Below, piece after piece: positions 1 to 26,892 of a DNA stretch of 64,000 bases (within the stretch, counting starts at the first letter, position 1; every line of letters begins with the position of its first letter). Under the pieces are notes generated by a model. That model did no database searches. It had not been told where the DNA came from and saw only the letters and a program-made list of their open reading frames with translations. The position numbers were made by a program, and so were the translations under genes. The stretch lies in assembly GCF_964275005.1 (NCBI RefSeq), contig NC_092706.1:9036144-9100143 (forward strand), in the 5' to 3' direction. The DNA is from Diadema setosum. Its lineage: Eukaryota > Echinodermata > Echinoidea > Diadematoida > Diadematidae.

Positions 1-175
1 TGATTTGATTCAATACAAAATAATTGCATTAATCATAATGTCAGACTATTCAACGATGAATTTCACATTTTTTGGACAGACAATAGACGCTATTGCCAGT
101 AGTTAAGAAGAAGAAGTTGGGCAACTCCAGAATAAGAACTTCCGAATTACCGAGGCCATTCTAATTCTTTTCATC

Positions 176-213
<38 letters not shown>

Positions 214-1974
214 GTGTGTTTCTTTTTTTAATTATTGCTAGCTGTTGAAATGAGTCGTATACTGATGCGGGGGTTTTTTCTGTGAAATTTACCTTTTGTA
301 TGGCATTTTAAGAGAAATATATCGCATGAATCAAAAGAGGTGAAATCGATATTGCAATACGGTATTTGTCTATCATTATATCACTATTTTGAGAGAAGTC
401 AAAGCTTCAAAATGGCACAAACAGATCTTACAATTGCACTTTGACTCGCAATGAATTGACCGCTCACTAAGATTTCTGACGTGACCTCGTGCGGATATTA
501 ATCAGAGAGAATCACCCTTTCTTTTCGTTTCTAGCATTCTTTTGTTCCCCCATCGATTAGCGAGGCGCAGCGCGATCCATCGAGCATGCTGATTTTTCCC
601 CTCTTTAGTATTTTTCTTTTTCTTTCGCCATCAAGCTGTATAAAAGAAAGAAATCATATTGACGTTTCTTGTGGTTTAGGATCACTCCCGCACCTTGGGA
701 AAATCAAAGATATTCCCACCTATTCACTATGAAATCAATACCAGGCAGGGATGGAGTTCAAATAGCGTCATGTGATCAAGGTAAACCTTATACGTGTATC
801 ATTTACACAGCAACAAAGGGAGACGGTAGAGGGAAAGTTGATGCAGTCGACCTGAAATTATGAAAATGATATCTTATTACGCTTTGCGTAACTCGAGGGG
901 AAAAAAAGAGATGAGAATCACATAAATATGCAACCATCATGGGAGGTCCTAGACAACAGTCGTTACAGGTACGTTCACATGATCATCACTGGAGCACCAT
1001 CTTGTTTTCGAGGAAATTTTCTATCTGCTATCATCCTATATCCTTGCTGAGGTAATAACATTACTTGGGGTATTCGACTCAATTGATGAGAAATTTGATT
1101 TACAAACTCTAATGATTGTTCCGTAGAATATTCGGTCAAGCAGAATTCATGAAACTTAACTTTGTGTTTGGTAGTTGTTAATTTTAGGAGTCTCTTAAAA
1201 ATTAGAGCCTCCGTCGCACTTTAGGACAACGCGATACATTATTTTTTCTTGTTCTTTGTTCTTATTGATCACTGCTTTAAAAGCAACACTGATTTCTCAT
1301 TCCTTGGGAAATTCTTTTTCTTCCTTTAAAGAGACAATTTCAAAATACTGTTTCTAGAAGTTGAATTGTTCAGTTTTCTCTGAAGGTTTATTCTGGGGAA
1401 AGGAGCACTTTAGAATCTGAGAACAATATTATAGCCATTTATTTTATCGCTTTGCACATTCACAGAGGTGACTTAATACAGTACCAACAAAATTTTAAAA
1501 GAAATCTATACCGTGGATTTAGTTGGTGATAAAGAAAAGGCATGTATTTTATTGACCAAAGCTTATTATAGTTTCATGTTTCTACCATGTCTCCAGTAAT
1601 TATAAAGAGTTTTTGGTTCACTTGATTTTGTTTAGTTAAGAAATTCTTATTTATTAAAGGGGGACACCTTACATCCCCAGTGTGCACAGGGCTATTACAG
1701 AGATAGCAATCAAATCCATGATTTATGTGATATCGTACATGATGTGAAAAACAGAAAAAAACTTGCAAAACGCTTTGGAACTTAAGGTAAGAGCTAAAAT
1801 GTCATTCCATAAAGATGCTGAAATAAATTGTTGTTATGATTAACTTCTAATCTCTCGCTTTTTTTTTTTCCCTTCCGTTCGTCATGACTTTTAATTCCTG
1901 AATGGTGGGAGGAAACTTCTCTGTTTAATCGAACGATACTACACATATCATACTTATGAACGTGCAAAGAAAGT
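1..1974. other. Upstream non-coding region, no gene recognised
   Basis: AT-rich sequence with no open frame resembling a known protein. It contains a TG microsatellite at about 175-219. A TATA-like stretch (TATAAAAG) lies near 639-646, but nothing ties it to the GPCR start 1.6 kb away. Confidence 0.6.
175..219. repeat. (TG)n microsatellite
   Basis: Almost uninterrupted TG dinucleotides with one CG variant. Confidence 0.95.
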
Positions 1975-2245
1975 AGTTTTAGAATTGATTAAATTAATTC
2001 TACTTATTCATTGAATTGCATTTCTTTTTATTCGTAGTAAACTCGTCAGGTAAAGGTATTCATTTAATTAAGTGGTCAAATTGATTATTGAATTAATTGT
2101 ATTTATTCAAAAAATTGCATTTCTTTTTATTCTTATAGTCAACTCTTAAAGGCATTCATATATAATGATTTGATCACATTGATTATTGAATTAGTTGTAC
2201 TTATTCAATAAATTGCCTTTCTGTTAATACTCAAGTCGTCAGGTC
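1975..2245 (+). repeat. Three tandem copies of a ~98-bp AT-rich unit
   Basis: The landmark TTGCATTTCTTTTTATTC recurs at about 2016, 2115 and (diverged) 2213. Each copy is preceded by a TTATTCA-rich stretch and followed by a T-rich tract. Copies 1 and 3 end in a GTCAGGT-like junction. The last copy ends in CGTCAG at 2237-2242, which could serve as a 3' splice site just upstream of the GPCR start codon. Confidence 0.8.
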
Positions 2246-2275
2246 GTGCGGCAGAGCAAAGATTACACACGCGAT

Positions 2276-3343
2276 ATGGCTCTCGACAGTACGCATACAG
2301 AAGCTCTACTCGTGGTCGACTACGGTCTTTCGAATGGTAACGACGAAGGCCTCAATGTTACTCAGTCTGCCGTTATTTCATCCTCAGCGTGGTCGTGGAA
2401 CGCGATTACGTGGTCTTGGTTCGTGGTGTGCGAGCTGATGACGTCGATTGTAGGAATACTCGGGAACCTGCTGGTGATCATTGTCACATTCCGTGGTCGC
2501 ATGCAGAGTCGTTCCACGGATTTACTCGTGGGGAACTTGGCAGTGGCGGACTTTCTGACTTCACTGTTCTTGATTCCCATCCCTGCCATAAGTCGCGTTC
2601 CGTACACATGGGCTGGCTCCCTCTACTGTAAAATAGTGCGAGGTGATTACCTGATGTGGACGTCGGTGAGCGCATCGATCTACAGTCTTCTGGCCGTCTC
2701 CGTCGACCGCTTCTTCGCAGTGGTCTACCCGATTCGCTTCAAGAAGACTGTCACGGGCAGACGCGTCTCCGTCATCATCGTCTGCCTCTGGATTGGTTCG
2801 GCTATTCTGATGAGCCCAAATCTCGTCCTGAATATAGTGGATGGAGCAAAGGGCGTGTGCACCGTGGTGATTCCGTCGTCGGGCTTCCTCATCGTATTCG
2901 CCCTGTACACCTTCTGCATCCGGGTTGCCATCCCGACCACCATCATGCTCTCCAGTCAGCTCGCCATCGCCCGCTCGCTCCGTCGAGAGGCCTCGCGCTT
3001 CAAGTCGGACGGTGGCGACAGTGCGACGTCGGCGTCCTTTCACAACGTCGCCAGGAACCGCATCCTCAAGCTCACTCTCACCATTGTTTTGATTTACGTC
3101 GCCTGTTGGGCCCCGCAGCAGCTGGCCTTCTTGGCGACCAACTTCGGCATCATCCCGAAGACTTACTTACGGAGTCCTCTCAATCGAGTCCTGATCACCG
3201 TCGCCTTCTTCAACTGCTGCATCAATCCCATTGTCTACACTCTTCGTCATCCGAGATTTAGAACTGCGGTGGCGGACTTTTTCCGGAGGACCAAGGTCAG
3301 CAATTTCCCGATCTTCGGAGATTCAGTAACCCTCAAAACTTAA
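2276..3343 (+). CDS. Rhodopsin-like (class A) G-protein-coupled receptor, single exon
   Basis: Encodes a 355-aa plasma-membrane receptor expected to signal through heterotrimeric G proteins; the ligand is unknown. Seven hydrophobic segments are visible. Hallmarks in order: an extracellular N terminus with an NVT glycosylation site (residue 27), GNLLVI in TM1, LAVADF in TM2, a Cys at the start of TM3, DRF (variant of DRY) followed by AVVYP, CWAP in TM6 and NPIVY in TM7, then a short basic tail. The ATG at 2276 is the first in frame; the open frame extends upstream only through a GTG at 2246. A possible 3' splice site (CGTCAG, ending 2242) suggests a spliced 5' UTR. Intronless rhodopsin-like receptors of this kind are common in sea urchins and resemble peptide or amine receptors. 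The subfamily cannot be fixed from sequence alone. Stop TAA at 3341-3343; a MITE begins 9 bp later. Confidence 0.93.
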   Translation: MALDSTHTEALLVVDYGLSNGNDEGLNVTQSAVISSSAWSWNAITWSWFVVCELMTSIVGILGNLLVIIVTFRGRMQSRSTDLLVGNLAVADFLTSLFLIPIPAISRVPYTWAGSLYCKIVRGDYLMWTSVSASIYSLLAVSVDRFFAVVYPIRFKKTVTGRRVSVIIVCLWIGSAILMSPNLVLNIVDGAKGVCTVVIPSSGFLIVFALYTFCIRVAIPTTIMLSSQLAIARSLRREASRFKSDGGDSATSASFHNVARNRILKLTLTIVLIYVACWAPQQLAFLATNFGIIPKTYLRSPLNRVLITVAFFNCCINPIVYTLRHPRFRTAVADFFRRTKVSNFPIFGDSVTLKT

Positions 3344-3352
3344 AGGTAAACG

Positions 3353-3597
3353 AAGGGATGGTATAGTATTGATGGAGGTGAGAATTTCGCATTTAACTTT
3401 TTGCGAGATGCTTAGAAACCACTTTATGAGATTTTAAGAAGCATACAATTCTAAGAGGAATTCAATGTTTATCTTTTTTATGAACATCCGTTTTGAAATG
3501 GCTGAAATATCCAAAAACAAAGTAAACGAAGCGACCCTAACAAAACTTGGGTCCCATCTTTGATTAGGATCTCTCTGGTTTTACATATATACATATG

Positions 3598-3640
<43 letters not shown>

Positions 3641-3802
3641 CCACTTCAAAACCAATTTCCATCAAAACACGAATTCCCCTTAGAGTTACGCATTCTTTCA
3701 TATATCACGTAAGAGGTTTCTAATTTTCTCGAAAAATAAAATCATCATCAAAATATGTTGGAAACCTCGAGCCTCATCTCAACTGAAACTGTACCATCCC
3801 TT
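3353..3802. mobile_element. Long-TIR MITE directly after the GPCR stop
   Basis: Starts with AAGGGATGG and ends with CCATCCCTT. The inner arms also pair (GGAGGTGAG against CTCATCTCAAC, and GAAATGGCTGA-type arms around a central TA microsatellite at 3601-3637). A related copy lies at 39511-39884. An AATAAA inside the right arm near 3735 is a plausible polyadenylation signal for the GPCR transcript. Confidence 0.75.
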
Positions 3803-4521
3803 TAACCTCTGTTTTGCAGAGATTAGACTACAAGCATATCGAATTAAAGCTGATATTGGATCGATTTTTAGTTTACACGTCCACATTTGTGAAAAAAAAA
3901 CAAAACAAAAACAAAGTATAAATGCCCAAACCTTACTGCAATTCACTTGCATGATTATGTCATTCACACACGAGCTCACGTAGGATTTAGATATCACTCG
4001 AATGAACAGTGGTTGCAACGTCTGGAGCCAAATTACGATTAAAAATTTAAATTTCCCTTGTGTTTTGACAAACTGTTTTGTTTGAGGCATTCATCCAAGC
4101 GTTAATAGCTTTGTGTTCTCGGTTTAATTCATATGAAAAAAAAATGACTAGAAAACTGTGCACATTTTGATCACGAATGTTGCGTATTGTGATGTAATGA
4201 TATAAGATTTAATGGTGACAGTTCGATATTCTGATGATTCGTTCATCCATAATGAAGTAAGATCCGTTATTCCGAGGCTCACTTATATGAAAACGAAATA
4301 AAGTACATAATTTCGACCTTTTTTTTTACATTTTTTGAGTAAGGAATCTTTGGAATAACGAACCTTATTTCATTTCCAGACGAACATATCACTACCATTA
4401 CGGAATAGTTATACGCTTTGGCATTTTCGGAATGAAGCAACAAAAAAAAAAAATAATAATAATAATAATCTTCGGATTAACAAACATCTGGTATACGGAA
4501 TGATTACGTGTGTTACTCTCG

Positions 4522-4603
<82 letters not shown>

Positions 4604-5587
4604 ATTGATTAATTGATTGATTGGAATACGCATAACCATTTTTCTCTTTTCCGGATGAACTGATCTCCTATAATAGAACGCCTAGTAAGCAAAATAGCAT
4701 GTCTAAACATTGATTTAATTGCTTATTGCTTTAAAACATCGTTTTTAGTAAACAGATGATTGAAGCAGTTCCACCAAAGAGACTGGATAAGTTTTGGTTA
4801 AGACTTGAAATCTTTATTATCACCATCATCATGCTATTTGGTATTATGCCGTTGAAAGAGTCTGCAGTAACCTTATGTACAAATCGAGATGTTTCGCATT
4901 CGAATCATAGAAGAAAAAAAAATAAAATGCGAAGGGCCTTTTACTCAATCCTTGGTATGCAACACACTGAATTGCCCTGTCTATGGGTATATAGAGAGAT
5001 TTTTTGTTATATTTATGTTGGTCATTGTGCGATATCATGCTTATTTTTTGTAAACTTTTATGATTTTTTAAAACTCTTTTTAACGATTCTTGAAATATTG
5101 TTTTACTCGACGACTTTATTTTGTCACATCTCCCTTCAATAGATTTTCTAATTTTGCAAATGATTTCTTTGCTGTTCCACGTAATTGGTGTTTACGCAAA
5201 GGAAGTTGAGTCTGAAAAGGGACCTCAGCCAAATAACACCGAAATGAGGGGAATGTTTCTTTTGCTATTGACAATGAACGATTACTCTATCGTCATTGTC
5301 CAAACATCTGAATGTGCTCATTACATTAAGATGCACATAATCAGATGGCGGCGGTGATGATGGGATCAAAGAAAAACATGCGTTCATAGTCCATAATGTG
5401 TAGTATAGGTCCATGGTACAAGGACGAGAGCCCAAAGTTAATGACATTACAAACCATAAAGTACAAGAAGAACAAGGACAGTACAAAGGAGAAGGAAAAG
5501 GTTCATACATTTTTTCTTACTAATCAATGCGAATCCAAAGTATGGTATTAGCGTGCACCATGCCGGCTCTGCTTGGTGGCCAGTATA
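3803..5587. other. Intergenic, no gene recognised; contains (AT)n
   Basis: AT-rich DNA. An AT microsatellite occupies about 4523-4601 and produces spurious Tyr/Ile-rich frames. Open frames at 3779-4090 and 4756-5142 show no recognisable domain or codon structure. Confidence 0.6.
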
Positions 5588-5753
5588 ATTATAATAATGC
5601 ACAGGTCCGGGTGAATCGGTGAGAATAGGATGCGCGAATTTAACTTTGGACCCGTTTAAATCCACGAGCGCGGCGAGTGGGTTGTAGACCGTTCCAAAGT
5701 TAAACGAGAGCATCCAATTCTCATTGATCCACGAAATAGGCCTGTGCATCATT
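5588..5753. mobile_element. Palindromic MITE
   Basis: Left arm AATGCACAGGTCC... and right arm ...GGCCTGTGCATC pair over about 55 bp, through GAGAATAGGATGC and TTTAACTTTGGA. No coding capacity. Confidence 0.7.
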
Positions 5754-7167
5754 TGTGTTGTAAAATGGGCCCATTAACAACCATTTTATTTTTCTCCATT
5801 ATGTGCCCGGTACACCTACAACGCTGTACAAGACTTGAGCCATGCGTGGGTTCGGATTTTACCGGACGCATGGCCATGCGTTCGGATTTAAGCGGACACA
5901 TGGCTCAGTGTGGATCAGTAAAAATCAATGCATGACAATTGACCAATCAGATTGCAGAGATTCTCAAAGCCCATTTTATAACATGAACTGATCATAATAA
6001 TTATCACTGACCATGCTAACCGCAAGTGTATAATTCCCAGCCGTCTCTCATCTCAGTGTACACATAACAGTAATTGCAACATTTATTTCAAAAAGTAATG
6101 TGTCACGTACACAAACGCTTTTCACTGCTGTTCCTTTTTTAAAGAAATAATAATAAAACGCAATCCTGTTGACATACTTGATGATCTATTGACTATTTAT
6201 TTGTGTCGGCGCTATACAGATTGTCCGCGTTAGTGCATAGGCGTTTATATTATGTATGTTTGTGTGTGTGTGTGTGTGTGTGTGTGCCTGTGTAAATGCG
6301 TGTGAGTTTGCGACTGTTGTATTGTCTTGTCAGGCAATAATCACAAATTAATCCGTACGTTAAAAAACAAGCCTAAATGGTATTTTCTCTTGGTAAGAAT
6401 CATTTTGGAAATAGAATCCTTACGGGCTATTACTGATCGTTGGCACTGCCATTTACAATGAAAAGAAATGAAAAGTTCGTATATTGTCTTCACAAATACC
6501 CAAAGATCCGATCTCGGTAAACCAGAAGTGTGCTTTATTGAATTGCAAAAGTGTTTTATTGTAAAAAAAAGTATATGTTATTGCTCTTCCACATGTATTA
6601 TTAATTTTTTTAAAGTCAACAGTGCGTAAACGCATTCAGTATGTTCTTATTCCCAATAATCTAACGTTATTTTCCTCTTCTTTGCAAATGACCAGAGAAA
6701 TTTTATGTACTTCCCTTTGTCGTAAAAGCAAAAGCAAAACCAAATCAAGCTCTGATTTCAAGCCATTTTTATGACAGTATTTTAAGTCACCCCCTCCCCC
6801 CATTTGATATGGAAAGAAATTTATAACTACAGTATCGAAAAATGTGTCTATTAATTAACACTGCAAGTGTCCTCAAACAAGGGGCATACCAATCAACATT
6901 TTTGTACCACGAGTAAATATTGATATTATCTTCTTGGTTACTTGTGTTTGCTGTTACACGTCAGCCACACCATTTATACCAATTAACGCACGTAAATGTG
7001 GATTTTAACCTTTGTATAGTTATTTTTTTCTTATCTCTCGTGAAAGAATAATTGCATTTCCTAATCTAAATGGAGTATTGTGGAGGCGGTCATTAACTTT
7101 GGTAGAGTAGACCAACATCGCTGGTTGTTGGTGTCAATGATGGAAAGAAGGATGCTAAGAGGTTCCA
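5754..7167. other. Intergenic, no gene recognised
   Basis: Contains a (GT)n tract at about 6260-6286 and two short near-palindromic CATGCGT/CGGATTTA motifs at 5835-5905. No coding region is supported. Confidence 0.55.
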
Positions 7168-7366
7168 GAACACTATAATATACAAATAATGAATGTTTAT
7201 GAGTGCAATGGACAGAATATTTCATGAGGTGAAAGATGAAATGATCCATTCAACGAGGCGCAGCCGAGTTGAATGGATCGAACTTTTCATCTTTCACCGA
7301 ATGAAATATTTTGTCCATTGCACGAATGAAAAACATTTATTATTTGTTTTATATAACGCCTGAAAG
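7168..7366. mobile_element. Palindromic MITE with hairpin core
   Basis: The arms pair from the outer TATAATATACAAATAATGAATG inward through GTGCAATGGACA, GGTGAAAGATGAAA and ATCCATTCAAC, to a short loop near 7255. Nothing is encoded. Confidence 0.75.
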
Positions 7367-7464
7367 AGATCCTTGTCCTTTCATGTTTTAGTCATTTAGA
7401 AACAAGAGAGAATCTGATATCGCGAGAGTGCTCACTGAGTGCTTCAGCCTTTACGCTATTACAA

Positions 7465-7598
7465 AATGACCGCTCGTTAATGAAATTTCGTGGACGAAAA
7501 GTTAATTTAGTTACAAAATGTTGTCATTTCGTTACAAAATAATCATTTCATCGACGAAATGACCAATTTCGTACCAAAATATTCCGTGCGACACTTTT
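7465..7598. mobile_element. Partial MITE copy (AGTGTCGCACGGAATATTT family)
   Basis: This segment matches the right half of the fuller copy at 7988-8167, ending in ATATTCCGTGCGACACT. The left half is missing or diverged. Confidence 0.65.
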
Positions 7599-7987
7599 TA
7601 TTATTAATAATTATTATTAATATCCCCCTCATATTTCACGCAATGGCTCCCGAGCAGCGGCGTGCAACGTTACTAAAAAGTTACCAATAACGTGACGGAT
7701 TCATACCGTTCTATGTAGTCGCTGTTTCAGTGCAGGCCTTTAGATGACGGAACAGCGGTATGACTGCCATTCATTATGGCCCTGTGCGTTACCGTTCGCG
7801 TGCCACGTTATTACGAAGTGGCGAATAGGAACATTATCCGCTGCCTCGTAATGCCACAAATAGCAGGATTTGGGCCATTTTTAACATTCCCCACTACTGG
7901 AATTCTGTGTTTTTGTGACCTGATATTTTTTTGTGATAGATAGAGTGTCGGTGATATGGAAATTAAACAATTAGGATATAGTGAAAA

Positions 7988-8167
7988 AGTGTCGCACGGA
8001 ATATTTCGGTACGAAATTGGTAATTTCGTCGACAAAATGACCGTTCGTTAACGAAATTTCGTGGACGAAATGTTCATTTAGTTACAAAATGTTGTCATTT
8101 CGTCACAAAATAATCATTTCATCGACGAAATGACTGATTTCGTAACGAAAATATTCCATGCGACACT
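7988..8167. mobile_element. MITE with AGTGTCGCACGGAATATTT termini
   Basis: Left end GTGTCGCACGGAATATTTCG, right end ATATTCCATGCGACACT. The interior is made of repeated CGAAAT / ATTTCGT motifs. A related fragment sits in the protease intron near 18665-18720. Confidence 0.75.
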
Positions 8168-8243
8168 TGGCACTCCATGGTTTTTGTCCATGGTTTAAAC
8201 CATGGCTTCTAATTGTACCACCTCCGTGAATTCGGGCCATTAC
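8166..8243. mobile_element. Fragment of the GAATTCGGGCC-type MITE
   Basis: The sequence ends GTGAATTCGGGCC, like the complete element at 11639-11919, and contains the palindrome CCATGGTTTAAACCATGG. Confidence 0.45.
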
Positions 8244-8345
8244 GTTCGTAAAGCCAACGACAATTTGTTTTTCCATTACGTTCGTGAAGCCAACGACAAT
8301 TTGTTTTTCCATTACGTTCGTAAAGCCAACGACAATTTGTTTTTC
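8238..8345. repeat. Three perfect-length 36-bp tandem repeats
   Basis: The unit begins CATTACGTTCGTAAAGCC. Copies start at 8238, 8274 and 8310; the second has GTGAAG in place of GTAAAG. Confidence 0.9.
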
Positions 8346-8466
8346 CTTTGGCTATTCGCTGGTTTATTTTGTTCTGGTTTGCGTGTTTGTTTATTTGTTT
8401 CTTTCTTTGTTTGATTGATTGAATGATTGATTGATAGATAGGTTGGTTGGTTGATTGATTGATTGA

Positions 8467-8527
8467 ATCATTCATTCATTCATTCATTCATTCATTCATT
8501 CATTCATTCATTCATTCATTCATTCAT
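8467..8527. repeat. (ATTC)n microsatellite
   Basis: Uninterrupted tetranucleotide run next to a degenerate GATT tract (about 8411-8465). Confidence 0.95.
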
Positions 8528-9127
8528 CTAGTTTGTTGTGAAATCGTGACAATTTGACCCGGTAAAGTCCTTACACTCTAAAACATTACGTGCGTCTTAA
8601 GACATACTAACACCTGAAACCGATGCATTTATCTGTTTTATCTCTCTTCCCCTCTCTCAATCTCCCTATTCTTGTTCTCTCTGTGAGTATATGCATAATA
8701 TAGAATCCCTCCCCTTGCCACGTTATATTCTCTATCAAAATAGAAATATGAATCTCTTATTGAATCATATCTTCATGCACCTGCCATATTCCATTCCAGC
8801 TATAAATCTATCGTTCTTTATAAATTTGTGCGCCCTTCAGATACTGAATCAGTTAATGCCGACTGTAAGCCTACAGTTCCTGTTTCTACCTGATATCTTT
8901 ATGATTTGATATACGAAGAATGTGCCGTTTTACATGGCACTTCCTTTATTTTCACGTCCGTCTTTTAATATCATTATTTTTTTTTTATCCCCAAATGATT
9001 GTTGTATTTCTCATTCATGTAATACATCTGCAGCACCATTTTTTTTTTTTTTTTTGAGGGGGGGGGGCTGTCATACTCACACCCAGTAGTCACTAGTATC
9101 CTTTTCTCTCCCACACACAAACAAACA

Positions 9128-9160
<33 letters not shown>

Positions 9161-10650
9161 CAACATACAGGTCTTGATAATAATTATTTTAAACTTTTGA
9201 TCAAGTCTCGTGCCCACTGTAGAAAGCAGTCAAAGGTGTACAATTTTAGGCACCATGGATTAAACAATCGGCATTTAGAGAGGAAACCACTGATCTCTAT
9301 CTGAAGTAGGCTATCTGGATATCTCATGTAGGCCTATCACTTCAAAACCTCCGCGCCGCCATCTTATACGTATCGCCCACCATACGTTTGTGTGCGGAGC
9401 TCTTTGGGAACAGCCTCCGCAGGGAAATGCTGCGTGCAAAACCCCATAGATGGTGCCTGGAGGTACCAACGGCAGCGAGGCGGCTTCTATCGTTTGCACA
9501 GTGTGAACTGGCCAATGATATATCTAGATACTTCTACAAAGGTCAATGGTTGGAATTGGCCAATGATTGACAATATTTACTCAACTCATCTGTGTCGTCA
9601 ACGTTCAGCAATGATACCAATAGCCAGATTGTACATTCAAGGAAGAAGCTGGGAGACAAGAAATGTGAGTACCCGGAAAGAGATTCAAGTATTTGCTTTT
9701 TTTTTTTCGTTGTTGTTTTTCAGTGAAATTTCTTGAAAGGAGAGAAATACAAATTATCAATTCAGCGATATATCATCTATCACTTTTGCTAAGTTAGAGA
9801 CTCTCATGAATGTCAAATCTTGCTAAGAACCTCAGCTCTTGATATTCGTAAATAATGGGTATAACTTTTAAATATCTCGACAGGGAATTTTACGATTATG
9901 ATAGGCTGTTTTCTACTTGTCTTGGGTCTGGATTTCTTTCGTTTTTGTATACTTTGGTACCATACGGAATTTCGAAGTTTGCTGTTGTCGTTTTGGTTGT
10001 TGCTGGTAAAAAAAGAAGAAGAAAATCTTCTCACCCGACAGGCAAAAATGATAAGATTTTTCAATATTTAGCCCATATCTTACTTGTATCTACATTCTGT
10101 AATTATCTTATTTGGACACTGTGCAATAATATATTAAATGCTATGAATGAAATAAAATAATAAAATAAATGCAACCGTAGCCTCAGTTGGAGAAAGAGAG
10201 TAAATGATTTTTTATTAAGTTAGGCGAGCATACTGTATGTCTGATTATCATTTTCTTCTTACAAAACTTATTAATGATATGCCTACGACATATCAATGTT
10301 CAGGATGGGAAAATAATGGATATCATATTTTGCAAGCGACAATGATTTTGATACAGTATCTCCTTATGATGTTACTTAAAAGTAAAATGAAATAATTCTG
10401 CTTCTGATAATTTTGCTTCTACAAATGTTGTTTGTTAGAAAAGGCAGGAAACGACTAACAAACTTTACCCATAAGGCGCAAACACGTCACGTCTCTCCCT
10501 CAACAATTTTTTTTTTTGAAAAGTAAATATTTTTTGTCGTGCAAAGAGCAAATGAATTTTTCTTGTTTCATTGATAAGATGATGATATCATTAGCATCGA
10601 TAATTGCAACATAGATAGTGATGGTCATGATGGTAATGAAAATGATGATG
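8528..10650. other. Intergenic upstream of the protease gene, no gene recognised
   Basis: Contains T and G runs at 9039-9067 and (CA)n at about 9112-9162. GC-richer sequence at 9340-9560 has short open frames on both strands but no recognisable domain. Confidence 0.5.
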
Positions 10651-10694
10651 ATGATAATAATAATAATAATAATAATGACAATAACAATAATGAC

Positions 10695-10741
<47 letters not shown>

Positions 10742-10790
10742 TAATAATAATAATAATAATAATAACAATACTAATAATAATAATAAGTTA
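10651..10790. repeat. (TAA)n microsatellite
   Basis: Imperfect TAA/CAA trinucleotide array just upstream of the protease first coding exon. A separate (ATCT)n run follows at about 10880-10932. Confidence 0.9.
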
Positions 10791-10894
10791 TTATCACCAT
10801 TAATATTATTATTATTGTTATTATCATTGTTATTTAGGCATCATCATATTAATCATGTTTATCAATCTGTCAATCTATCTATTTATTCATTTAT

Positions 10895-10934
<40 letters not shown>

Positions 10935-10970
10935 TTATCCCTGCATTCCTTCTGCCGTTATCATAGAACA

Positions 10971-25697
<14,727 letters not shown>

Positions 25698-25765
25698 AAC
25701 ACATTGTGCATCGTGCCCAAATTAACGGGCGCAGCGAAGACACTCGCTGGTACAACAAAAATAAA

Positions 25766-26057
25766 TATAGTTGGTTTACTATAGTCATTTCGAGACACAT
25801 AAAAAAGAGAAGAACAATCTTTCCAGATTTTTCTTCCTCCTTTCTCCTCTACTATTGAGAATAATGTAAAATCATGCCAATTTATTAAGTGAAAGTTATA
25901 ACTTTAGTATAGACCTATTGTAAGTTTTTTATGTGATATTATTTGTACCCGGTCTACAGATTTTAACAACTTAAACCTTTTCTGTGTCAGAGACTTTCGG
26001 CAGTGCGTCTGTGCCGTTTGGCACTCAATGCACACGAAGCATTAAATAATGTGAATG

Positions 26058-26118
<61 letters not shown>

Positions 26119-26703
26119 TTATGTATTTCTGACATGCCAATACAAATGTGATGATTTTGCCTACTGTGCATTCATTATACCTGTCATACAATATACTCTA
26201 TCTCACAGTGTGCCAGATGATGCAAGACAATGCCGCAATTTTTAAATCGAATTTGAAAAAACAAAAAACAAAAAACAAACACCTAACATGGAACTTCTCT
26301 ACTTTTTTTTGCATAAATTATTTCTATTTACACTTGTGTATGCTAAGTGCTACAGAATTCCATTTACTGTTGCATTGATCGAGTCTTCTCTGGGCTATAA
26401 TCATTTACTATGGAGTGCAAAATCGTTTGGGCTTTTTTCCCTTGGTTAATAGGTTAATTTCGATATAGAAGTGCTATCGTTATTATTGATTTATCAGCAA
26501 TAGCTGCTAATGTGTACGCCACTTTAATGACCTTCAATAAAAAGGGAAAAACGTCTCATCATATCAACCAACACCGTTTTCCAGACTAATTAGTTGTTGA
26601 TTCACGTTCTACATAATCTAAAACATTATTCCTCGTTAAATGATGAGAATACAGTCAGACGTGAAGAGATAAATGGCCTTTAACCGCTACATTTAGGCCC
26701 CTA
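25766..26703. other. Intergenic after the protease gene; contains (AT)n
   Basis: (AT)n at about 26058-26114. No coding region recognised. Confidence 0.6.
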
Positions 26704-26892
26704 CAGAGGAATCCCGTTATAACGAAGTCGTCGGGACAGGAAATTTTCTTCTGTTATATCGAAATTTCGTTATAGCCGAACAAATAAACAATAAAAATAC
26801 ATAGTGTGGATAAGAATGTTGTGGCCTGAATTTGTACTTCGTTGTAACCGGAATTTCGTTATGGCCGTGTTCGTTGTAACAGAAGTGCACTG
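26704..26892. mobile_element. pogo/Tigger-like MITE, TA-flanked
   Basis: TA|CAGAGGAATCCCGTTATAAC ... AACAGAAGTGCACTG|TA. The interior carries three more GTTATA-type motifs. It belongs to the same family as 30840-31021 and 59429-59617. Confidence 0.85.

Noticed and set aside
669-863. 64-codon frame upstream of the GPCR
   Set aside because: Short, no recognisable domain, no splice or start context linking it to the receptor.
2561-3043. 160-codon antisense frame within the GPCR
   Set aside because: Shadow of the GC-rich GPCR coding strand; no domain.
4409-4639. Tyr/Ile repeat frame, and similar frames at 26003 and 52350
   Set aside because: Translation of AT microsatellites.
9311-9736. Overlapping short frames in a GC-richer patch
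   Set aside because: Frames on both strands and in several phases are equally open, with no recognised motif; possibly an old repeat.
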